From positions 1 through 49,394 of the forward strand of contig JBAXUL010000013.1 in assembly GCA_037129695.1 (NCBI GenBank): a DNA stretch of 49,394 nucleotides. The letters run 5' to 3'. Source of the DNA: CAINVV01 sp037129695. GTDB lineage: Bacteria; Bacteroidota; Bacteroidia; Bacteroidales; Prolixibacteraceae. Made by a program: the position numbers and the translations under genes. The notes under the pieces were generated by a model. That model saw nothing but the letters and a program-made list of their open reading frames with translations. It was not told the DNA's origin and made no database searches. Each line of letters opens with the position of its first letter. Position 1 is the stretch's first letter. Positions 35,649-43,083 of the stretch are shown piece by piece.

Positions 35649-37262
35649 ATGAACAAATTAACTTTATCAATCAGCGTGATAGCCCAGATAGGATTGAGTT
35701 TGACTCAACTCCATGGACAGGAAAAAAAGATGAATGTCCTTTTTATCGCTGTCGATGATTTGAAACCCATTCTTGGATGTTATGGAGATAAGTTGGTTAA
35801 AACGCCAAACATCGACCGGCTCGCTGCGCAGGGAACCGTTTTCCTTCAAAACTACTGCCAGCAAGCCGTCTGCGGCCCCACCCGCGCCAGTTTGATGACG
35901 GGAATGCGACCCGATTATACCCGCGTTTGGGACCTGAAAACTAAAATGCGTGACATTAATCCTGACATTGTTTCCATTCCGCAGTATTTTATCTCCAATG
36001 GATACCAGACGGCCGGTATCGGCAAGATTTTTGATTCCCGTTGTGTCGATGAAGATCTGGACAAGCCCTCCTGGAGCATTCCCTATTTCAAAAAATCCGA
36101 CAAATACTATCCGGTTTCAACCGGAAGTCCTGAAGGTCAGTATCAAAAACCAGAAACCAAGGCCTTGTTCAGAAAATACAATGCGGAAGGAGTGGCAAAG
36201 GGATTGAAGGGAAAGGAACTTGCAGATTATGTTGGCGGATTTATCAAACCTTCGGTCGAATGTGTGGATGTTCCTGACAATGCCTACAGTGATGGCGCGA
36301 ATACCCTGCATGCCAAAGAGATACTGGCAAAATTCGCCAGGGATGGCAAGCCGTTTTTCTTTGGCGTTGGATTAACCAAACCCCATTTACCCTTTGTCGC
36401 ACCCAAGAAATACTGGGATTTGTACAAAAGAGATGAAATGCCGCTCGCACCCTTTCAGCAAAAGGCAAAAAACAGTCCGGACATGGCCTACCACACGGCC
36501 GCAGAATTATATGCCTATTCCGACATACCCGAAATCTCCTCCTTCTCTGACCAAAAAGTCGGACTCGATATGCCCGTCGACAAGCAGAAAGAGTTGATAC
36601 ACGGCTATTATGCCGCAACCTCCTACACCGACGCGCAGGTCGGAATCCTTATGCAAACCTTGGATTCGCTTGGATTATCGAAAAATACGATTGTCATTCT
36701 CTGGGGTGACCATGGCTGGCATCTCGGCGACCACAACCTATGGTGCAAGCACACCAATTTCGAGCAGGCTACCCATGCCCCGCTGATCATTTCAGCGCCA
36801 GGAATCAATCCGTCCGAAACCAAATCACCCACTGAATTCATTGACATATTCCCTACCCTCTGCAGCCTCTCGGGCATTCCGGTTCCGACCCATCTGGATG
36901 GGAAGAGCCTCGTTCCTGTGATGAAGAATCCAAAAATGTCTGTCAAGGATTATTCTGTCAGCCAATATCCGCGTACCCGCGACAAACTGGATACCGAAAG
37001 ACTGGGCTGGTCGGATGGGCAATTTATGGGATATTCGATCAGAACCGGCCAATTCCGATACACCATCTGGCTGAAGGACAGTTACCGGAGTTACAAACCT
37101 TTCAGCAAGGAGCTGGTTGTCGCGAGCGAGTTGTACGACTACAAGAAAGATCCGAATGAAACAGTGAATGTGGTCAATGAAACCAACTACGATGCTGTTG
37201 TCAGGGATTTAAACAGCAAGATGGTGGCTTTTTTGAATTCACAAATGAGGAAAACCAACTAA
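35649..37262 (+). CDS. S1-family sulfatase (iduronate-2-sulfatase-like)
   Basis: A 537-residue secreted sulfatase with a signal peptide to about residue 23. It has NVLFIAVDDLKP at 29-40 (metal Asp pair), formylglycine Cys75 in VCGPTRAS, and WGDHGWHLGDHNLWCKHTNFE in the C-terminal half with the His/Asp ligands. It is clearly paralogous to the sulfatase at 20403-21992. Long blocks align (QKELxHGYYAAxSYTDAQ, HLPFVxPKKYWDLY), but this copy has the commoner CxPxR site and an extra insert around residues 155-200 (SPEGQYQKPE...). It likely removes 2-O-sulfate or a related ester from a uronate or fucose residue; position specificity cannot be read from sequence. It sits 19 bp after the GH67-like gene and 16 bp before the propeller gene. 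Confidence 0.93.
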   Translation: MNKLTLSISVIAQIGLSLTQLHGQEKKMNVLFIAVDDLKPILGCYGDKLVKTPNIDRLAAQGTVFLQNYCQQAVCGPTRASLMTGMRPDYTRVWDLKTKMRDINPDIVSIPQYFISNGYQTAGIGKIFDSRCVDEDLDKPSWSIPYFKKSDKYYPVSTGSPEGQYQKPETKALFRKYNAEGVAKGLKGKELADYVGGFIKPSVECVDVPDNAYSDGANTLHAKEILAKFARDGKPFFFGVGLTKPHLPFVAPKKYWDLYKRDEMPLAPFQQKAKNSPDMAYHTAAELYAYSDIPEISSFSDQKVGLDMPVDKQKELIHGYYAATSYTDAQVGILMQTLDSLGLSKNTIVILWGDHGWHLGDHNLWCKHTNFEQATHAPLIISAPGINPSETKSPTEFIDIFPTLCSLSGIPVPTHLDGKSLVPVMKNPKMSVKDYSVSQYPRTRDKLDTERLGWSDGQFMGYSIRTGQFRYTIWLKDSYRSYKPFSKELVVASELYDYKKDPNETVNVVNETNYDAVVRDLNSKMVAFLNSQMRKTN

Positions 37263-37278
37263 AAAGAACGAAGCTCAG

Positions 37279-38310
37279 ATGAGAAGATATTCTTGGATCC
37301 AACTAATCACACTTTTCTCCATCCTCCTGATCAATATATCGAAAGGTTATGCTCAGGAGGCAGTGGCTACCCGACTGGAAGTCAATCCGATCATCACACC
37401 GGAAATGCTTCCCGCCGGAGATGGCGATAACATCAATGGCCCGTCTATGATCAAAGTCCCCGATTGGATCAAATCCCCGCTGGGAAAATACTACCTCTAC
37501 TTTGCCCATCACCAGGGGAAATACATCCGCCTTGCTTATGCCGATCAACCTGAGGGACCCTGGAAAATCTATGAGAAGGGTACCCTGAAGCGGGAAGATT
37601 GCATTTTCGATGACGGGACCATCCAATTACCGGTCAAGCACATCGCCTCACCGGATCTAATGGTCGATCCTGTCAAAAAAGAGTTGGTGATGTATTTTCA
37701 TATTTCAGCCGGCAAAACCCCTGAAGGAAAGGATACGCCACAAGTAACACTAAGGGCCGTTTCCAAAAATGGTATCGATTTTCAGCCCGAACATGAGATT
37801 CTCGGAGAATCCTATTTCAGGGTATTCAAAAGGGATGCTCAATTTTATGCCATGTCGAAAAAAGGATTGTACAGATCTGCCGATGGCGCGACAAAATTTG
37901 AAAAGGGACCCAATCCTTACCGTTTGGTGAATGATCCGTCCGGAGCCTTTCATCTCCGGCATCTGGCTCTCCTCCAAAAAGGCGATATCCTGCACATTTT
38001 TTATTCGAGAATAGGTGATGCGCCCGAACATATTTTGTATTCACAAATTCATCTGACCAAAGACTGGAAAAGCTGGGAAGCCACTGCTCCGCTTTCGGTC
38101 ATGGAACCACAATACGATTACGAAGGGGTCAACAATCCAATCAGGAAGTCGGTGGATGGAGCGTCTAAAAAATCAGTCAGGGAACTGAGAGATCCTGCCA
38201 TCTTTGAAGACCAGGGAAAGATCTATCTTCTCTATTCCATTGCGGGAGAATTGGGCATTGGCATCGCAGAAGTCAGGTTCAGTCAGACCGGATCCAACAA
38301 GAAACAGTGA
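37279..38310 (+). CDS. GH43/GH117-like five-bladed beta-propeller hydrolase
   Basis: A 343-residue secreted protein with the signal peptide MRRYSWIQLITLFSILLINIS. The body has the five-bladed propeller rhythm of the GH43/GH117/GH32 supergroup: GPSMIKVPDWIKSPLGKYYLYFAHHQGKYIRLAYAD (about 55-90), GPWKIY, ASPDLMVDP and RDPAIFEDQGKIYLLYSIAGE near the end. Such enzymes remove terminal sugars: arabinose or xylose in GH43, 3,6-anhydrogalactose in GH117. Acidic residues are present in blades 1, 3 and 5, but I could not settle which are catalytic, and a non-canonical family is quite possible. A 107-bp gap separates it from the next sulfatase. Confidence 0.68.
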   Translation: MRRYSWIQLITLFSILLINISKGYAQEAVATRLEVNPIITPEMLPAGDGDNINGPSMIKVPDWIKSPLGKYYLYFAHHQGKYIRLAYADQPEGPWKIYEKGTLKREDCIFDDGTIQLPVKHIASPDLMVDPVKKELVMYFHISAGKTPEGKDTPQVTLRAVSKNGIDFQPEHEILGESYFRVFKRDAQFYAMSKKGLYRSADGATKFEKGPNPYRLVNDPSGAFHLRHLALLQKGDILHIFYSRIGDAPEHILYSQIHLTKDWKSWEATAPLSVMEPQYDYEGVNNPIRKSVDGASKKSVRELRDPAIFEDQGKIYLLYSIAGELGIGIAEVRFSQTGSNKKQ

Positions 38311-38417
38311 TAAAGACCGGTTTAGCGGGTAAATAACATCCATTGTCATGGAAAATACCGATAGAACTATCATCAAATAAAAAATAAGAAGGCAAATTTA
38401 TTAACAACATCAATCCT

Positions 38418-40166
38418 ATGAGAAGAAATAAAAGAACCACATCACCGTCAGCAGCATACATTTACATGTCGGTGGCCGGTTTGTGTATGGCTTCCATGAG
38501 CCTTGAAGCACAAAATAAATCCGCTAAAAAGCCAAACATCCTGGTCATCCTGAGTGACGACATGGGATATTCTGACATTGGCTGCTTCGGATCAGAAATT
38601 AAGACACCCAATCTCGACAGACTGGCCAAAAACGGCATCAAGTTCACTCAGTTTTACAACACGGCACGCTGCAGTCCGAGTCGTGCCTCACTTTTGACCG
38701 GCTTGTACCCGCATGAGGCGAACATGGGTAATCTGGCATCCGAGAATTATCCGGAACCAGGGTACGGAGACGATCTGAGTAAGAATTCTGTAACCCTGGC
38801 CCAGATCCTCAAGAAGGAAGGATATGCCACCTACATGACCGGCAAATGGCACATCGCCAAAGACATTGCACCCAATGGCAACAAGCAGAACTGGCCGCTT
38901 CAGCGTGGATTCGACAGGTATTTCGGCACACTGAATGGCTCTGGGAACTATTATGACCCGGGAACTCTCATCAGCAACAACACCTTCGTTCCTCCCGGCA
39001 AGAATTTTTATTATACGGATGCCATCAGTGATACCACGGTTAAATTCATTCGCCAGCATCCTAAAAACCAGCCATTCTTCTTTTATGTGGCCTACACTGC
39101 TGCACACTGGCCATTGCACGCTCCCGAAAAAGAGGTAGCCAAATACAAAGGAAAATATGATATTGGTTGGGATTCCTTGCGCGTGCTGAGGTTTAACAAA
39201 CTCAAGCAACTGGGCATCATCAGCAGCAACTGTGTCTTGTCCAAAAGGAGTGTAGAAGTACCGGCTTGGAAAGACGAGCCGATGAAAGCCTGGCAGGTTC
39301 GCCGTATGGAGGTTTACGCTGCCATGATCGACATCATGGACCAGGGTATTGGCAGGATTATCACTGCCCTTGAGGAAAAAGGAGAACTTGAAAACACGGC
39401 GATCTTTTTCATGCAGGACAATGGAGGCTGCGCCGAACCTCAAGGTTCTGACCTGCCGGAAATACCTCCAACAGCCGAAGAACTGGTTTTGAAACCAACA
39501 TCCTATGATTCCATCAATCTGAGCAAAAAACCCTTATATACTCGCGACGGGCGTTTCGTTCGCAGCGGACGCGGAGTGATGGCAGGCAATGCCGACGCAT
39601 GGATGGCCTACGGACCCGAATGGGCGAATGTGAGCAACACGCCCTACAGAATGTACAAGCAGTACGTACACCAGGGTGGCATTGCATCGCCCCTCATCAT
39701 TCATTGGCCGCAAGGAAACCCGGCAAAAGGAATGATATCCGGACAATTGTCTCACCTGATTGACATTGTTCCGACTTGTCTCGAAATTACAGGTGCAAAG
39801 TATCCTGCTGTTTTTGACAACAATGCCATTCAGCCACTTGAAGGCATAAGTTTGGTGCCTGCATTCAAAAACAAAACCACGAGTCGAGAATTCATTTTCT
39901 GGGAGCATTCTGCCAATCGTGCGCTCAGGATGGGTGACTGGAAACTGGTTGCCAGAGTCAAGAATCAGAAAAAATTTACTCCTGAAGATGAAAATGCATG
40001 GGAGTTGTATGATCTCAACAAAGATCCGTCCGAAACGAACGATCTGGCCTTAATCTATCCCGATAGGTTAAAGGAGATGGCTGAAAAATGGGAAAAGGAA
40101 GCCATTCGGATCAAGGCAAAACCCTGGCCATGGAATAACGGCGCAAAACCAAAACAAATTAAGTGA
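38418..40166 (+). CDS. Arylsulfatase-type S1 sulfatase
   Basis: A 582-residue secreted sulfatase. The N-terminus has a basic start and a hydrophobic stretch (about 12-28). KKPNILVILSDDMGYSDIGCFG (37-58) supplies the metal Asp pair, Cys85 in RCSPSRASLLTG is the formylglycine site, MTGKWHIAKD follows, and FFMQDNGGCAEP holds the second metal motif. The EFIFWEHSANRALRMGDWKLVA tail is typical of arylsulfatase A-like members. The extra residues relative to the locus's other arylsulfatase (459 aa) come mostly from an insert around 330-380. The substrate position is unknown. Its stop comes 2 bp before the esterase ATG, so the two genes are co-translated. Confidence 0.94.
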   Translation: MRRNKRTTSPSAAYIYMSVAGLCMASMSLEAQNKSAKKPNILVILSDDMGYSDIGCFGSEIKTPNLDRLAKNGIKFTQFYNTARCSPSRASLLTGLYPHEANMGNLASENYPEPGYGDDLSKNSVTLAQILKKEGYATYMTGKWHIAKDIAPNGNKQNWPLQRGFDRYFGTLNGSGNYYDPGTLISNNTFVPPGKNFYYTDAISDTTVKFIRQHPKNQPFFFYVAYTAAHWPLHAPEKEVAKYKGKYDIGWDSLRVLRFNKLKQLGIISSNCVLSKRSVEVPAWKDEPMKAWQVRRMEVYAAMIDIMDQGIGRIITALEEKGELENTAIFFMQDNGGCAEPQGSDLPEIPPTAEELVLKPTSYDSINLSKKPLYTRDGRFVRSGRGVMAGNADAWMAYGPEWANVSNTPYRMYKQYVHQGGIASPLIIHWPQGNPAKGMISGQLSHLIDIVPTCLEITGAKYPAVFDNNAIQPLEGISLVPAFKNKTTSREFIFWEHSANRALRMGDWKLVARVKNQKKFTPEDENAWELYDLNKDPSETNDLALIYPDRLKEMAEKWEKEAIRIKAKPWPWNNGAKPKQIK

Positions 40167-40168
40167 TC

Positions 40169-41026
40169 ATGAAAGAAAATCAAACGATGATGACCACCCT
40201 AAAAAGACTGATATTCTTTTTATTTCTTCTAAGTAATTTGTGTCTGAAAGCCCAGCAGCAATACGGCACAGAAAAGGACATTCACTATTACAATGATCCT
40301 GTCAAGGAGAAGGATGAATACCTGGCCACACAGTGCACGCTGGACATTTATTATCCGAAAGAGGCAAAGGATTTTCCAACAATCGTCTGGTTTCATGGCG
40401 GAAGTCTGACAGGAGGCAAGAAGCAAATACCGGAGGCTCTGATGAACAAAGGCTATGCTGTGGTCGGAGTCGAATACCGATTATCCCCAAAGGTTACGGC
40501 ACCCGCCTACATTGAGGATGCGGCAGCAGCTGTTGCATGGGTCTTCAACCACATCAGCCAATACGGAGGAAACAAGAACCTGATCTTTATTTCAGGTCAT
40601 TCGGCAGGGGGCTACCTGGGAATGATGATTACACTTGATAAGACCTGGTTGGCTAAGTACAATATTGACTCGAACAGCATTGCTGCGCTTATTCCATTCA
40701 GCGGACAAGCCATCACGCATTTCACGATACGGAAAGAACAAGGCATCAAAAATACACAACCTACCATCGACAAGTATGCTCCGCTCTATTTTGTCCGCGC
40801 AGACGCACCGCCGATGTTGCTGATTACCGGTGACAGGGAACAGGAGTTACTCGGCCGGTACGAAGAAAATGCCTATCTGCTGCGAATGATGAAACTAAGC
40901 GGCCATACCCAAACTACCCTGTACGAACTTCAGGGATTTAACCATGGTGGAATGGCAGAACCGGCCTTTCCCTTGTTGCTGAAAGAAGTGGCAGCCATTA
41001 CCAAAGAGATTTTAGAAAAGAAATAA
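40169..41026 (+). CDS. Alpha/beta-hydrolase carbohydrate esterase (BD-FAE/acetylesterase-like)
   Basis: A 285-residue secreted esterase. ATG 40169 is chosen; a GTG at 40163 is in frame but overlaps the upstream stop, and ATG 40187 would also leave a signal peptide. Family motifs are the oxyanion-hole HGGSLTGG (His76 onwards), the nucleophile Ser145 in GHSAGGYLG, and the catalytic His259 in NHGGM, with an Asp likely in ITGDREQE between them. This is the alpha/beta-hydrolase fold of carbohydrate esterases that remove acetyl or feruloyl groups. In a uronate-glycan locus, de-O-acetylation before lyase attack is the natural guess. Neighbours are sulfatases on both sides. Confidence 0.85.
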   Translation: MKENQTMMTTLKRLIFFLFLLSNLCLKAQQQYGTEKDIHYYNDPVKEKDEYLATQCTLDIYYPKEAKDFPTIVWFHGGSLTGGKKQIPEALMNKGYAVVGVEYRLSPKVTAPAYIEDAAAAVAWVFNHISQYGGNKNLIFISGHSAGGYLGMMITLDKTWLAKYNIDSNSIAALIPFSGQAITHFTIRKEQGIKNTQPTIDKYAPLYFVRADAPPMLLITGDREQELLGRYEENAYLLRMMKLSGHTQTTLYELQGFNHGGMAEPAFPLLLKEVAAITKEILEKK

Positions 41027-41045
41027 ACCCTTCAATAATTCTTTC

Positions 41046-42425
41046 ATGAAAAATAGAAATTTTCTTCAAACAGCCGGAATTGTTGCTTTTGGCATGTTGA
41101 CAGGTACCGGACAGATTACGGCCAAAGAGAATGTCAATGCCAAAGGAAATGCGGTCAATAAAAAACCCAACATTATTTTCATTCTGGCAGACGATTTAGG
41201 CTACGCGGAAATCGGATGTTATGGATCCGACCGCTATAAAACTCCAAACATCGACAAACTGGCAAGTCAGGGTTTGCGTTTCACGCATGCCTTTTCCACT
41301 CCGCTATGTGGTCCGTCCCGCGCGGCACTACTTACGGGTCGCTATGCATTCCGGACCGGAGCCACCAACCAGGATGCCTGCTCGGAAGTCTTTACCAAAG
41401 CCGAAAAAGCCATCCCGTATTACATCCAACCGGCAGGATATGTTTCCACCTGTATCGGGAAATGGGGACAACTTCCGGATGATCCGTCAGACTTTAGTTT
41501 TGACCAATATCTCCGGTTCTTCGGAAGCGGCGTTTATTGGACTGAACCCGGAAAAAAACAAAACTACAGGGTTGATGGTACTAATTTAATCCTGCAAGAA
41601 AATGAGTATATGCCTGACCTGATGCATCAAAAGATGGTCAAATTCTTGACAGAAAACAAAAACAAACCTTTTTTCGCTTATTATTCCATGTCGCATGTTC
41701 ATGGTGAAATCTTAAGAACCCCTGACAGTAAACCAACCACGACGGATTTTTATGAGGACAACATCACTTACATGGACAAGTTGGTAGGCCAGTTAAGAAC
41801 CGAACTCGACAGGCTCAAGTTGAGTGACAATACAATCCTGATTTTCTTCAGTGACAACGGGACCGCAGGCGGACATTCAGATGCCGCTACCATTGGCGGT
41901 CGACGGCTGTCCGGACAAAAAGGGTCCATGCTCGAAGGCGGAAGTATAGAGCCACTGATCGTTTACTGGCCGGGAATTACTCCCAAAGGAAAAGTATCAG
42001 AAGATTTGATCAGCTCGACCGACTTTCTTCCCACATTTGCCGAGATTGCCGGAGCGACCCTTCCGAAGGATGCCGTTTTGGACGGTCAAAGCTTCAATGC
42101 GCAAATACACGGGCAAAAAGGAAATCCACGCACCTCACTGTTTGTTCAGCTTGCCAACAATTACTGGGTACGCAATGCCGGCTGGAAACTCAATCAGGCA
42201 GGTGAATTATTTGACATGAGTAAAGCACCCTTTGAGGAAATCCAGGTTGCTGCTGACTCGAAAGAACCTAAAGCCATTGCAGCACGCAAGAGTTTGCAAA
42301 TTGAACTCGACAGGCTGAATCCTGCAGGCGGATACATCGACAAGGGCGATGGAACCGGCCGCCATGCCAACAAGGAAAAAAATAAAATTAAAAAAGCAGC
42401 AAAAAAAGAAGTCAAATTACCATGA
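41046..42425 (+). CDS. Arylsulfatase-type S1 sulfatase (short form)
   Basis: A 459-residue secreted sulfatase with a signal-like N-terminus (about 1-26). KKPNIIFILADDLGYAEIGCYG (39-60) holds the metal Asp pair, Cys88 in LCGPSRAALLTGRYAF is the formylglycine site, and IFFSDNGTAGGHSDA supplies the second Asp/Asn/His metal set. At 459 residues it is one of the smaller S1 sulfatases. The C-terminal 20 residues are unusually Lys-rich (KEKNKIKKAAKKEVKLP), like the tail of the sulfatase at 20403-21992. The stop overlaps the next gene's start by 4 bp (ATGA), showing translational coupling to the SGNH esterase. Confidence 0.93.
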   Translation: MKNRNFLQTAGIVAFGMLTGTGQITAKENVNAKGNAVNKKPNIIFILADDLGYAEIGCYGSDRYKTPNIDKLASQGLRFTHAFSTPLCGPSRAALLTGRYAFRTGATNQDACSEVFTKAEKAIPYYIQPAGYVSTCIGKWGQLPDDPSDFSFDQYLRFFGSGVYWTEPGKKQNYRVDGTNLILQENEYMPDLMHQKMVKFLTENKNKPFFAYYSMSHVHGEILRTPDSKPTTTDFYEDNITYMDKLVGQLRTELDRLKLSDNTILIFFSDNGTAGGHSDAATIGGRRLSGQKGSMLEGGSIEPLIVYWPGITPKGKVSEDLISSTDFLPTFAEIAGATLPKDAVLDGQSFNAQIHGQKGNPRTSLFVQLANNYWVRNAGWKLNQAGELFDMSKAPFEEIQVAADSKEPKAIAARKSLQIELDRLNPAGGYIDKGDGTGRHANKEKNKIKKAAKKEVKLP

Positions 42426-43069
42426 AGAACAAGATGAACATTCGCAAAAGTATTCCAATCCTGCTGCTCTCTCTTTTGTGTCTTTGCGCCACAACGGAAA
42501 AAACCAAAAATGTGCTCATCATCGGTGACTCCATATCCATGGGGTATACTCCTTTTGTGCAGAAAGCACTCGAACCCGGGATAGTCGTCATCCACAACCC
42601 CGGCAATGGTGGGTCAACGGTCAGAGGCCTCGACAGTCTGGATGTTTGGATAGGATCCCAAAAGTGGGATTTGATCGTGTTCAATTTCGGATTGCACGAT
42701 CTGGTCCACAAAGACGAACAAAACAAATATAATGTGACTGGAAAAATTACCGTTCCGGTGGATCAGTATGCGAAAAACCTTGGCAAGATTGTGGCAAGAC
42801 TCAAAAAAACAAATGCAAAAGTTATGTTCGTCACCACGACAGTGGTTCCGGAAAACTCTTCAGGCAGAAAGGTAGAGGATCCGGCAATTTACAACAAGGC
42901 GGCGAAGAAAGTCATGCATAAAAAAGGCATCCAGGTCATTGATTTATACAAGGTATCTGAGACAGTTCATCCTCAAAATTCAATTCCCGGCAATGTACAT
43001 TATACACCGGAAGGATATCAAATGCTTGCGGCTCCTATAATCAAAGCTATTCAAACGGCATGTCAATAA
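42422..43069 (+). CDS. SGNH/GDSL hydrolase (putative carbohydrate esterase)
   Basis: A 215-residue exported esterase of the SGNH superfamily. The hydrophobic leader ends with Cys20/Cys22 (LLCLCATT), so it may be a lipoprotein. Block I is NVLIIGDSISMGY with nucleophile Ser37; the Gly (NPGNGGST) and Asn/His (NFGLHDL) blocks follow; block V has His193 in GNVHYTPEGY. The usual Asp three residues before that His (DxxH) is replaced by Gly190, so the enzyme may work as a Ser-His dyad. Such proteins de-acetylate sugars or polysaccharides. It is coupled by a 4-bp overlap to the sulfatase before it, and its last codons precede the GH2 start at 43084. Confidence 0.83.
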   Translation: MKNKMNIRKSIPILLLSLLCLCATTEKTKNVLIIGDSISMGYTPFVQKALEPGIVVIHNPGNGGSTVRGLDSLDVWIGSQKWDLIVFNFGLHDLVHKDEQNKYNVTGKITVPVDQYAKNLGKIVARLKKTNAKVMFVTTTVVPENSSGRKVEDPAIYNKAAKKVMHKKGIQVIDLYKVSETVHPQNSIPGNVHYTPEGYQMLAAPIIKAIQTACQ

Positions 43070-43083
43070 CAAAGAATTTGCAA

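Noticed and set aside
38688..39443. Minus-strand open frame of 251 codons
   Set aside because: It is a shadow of the arylsulfatase at 38418-40166, whose catalytic motifs are intact on the plus strand.
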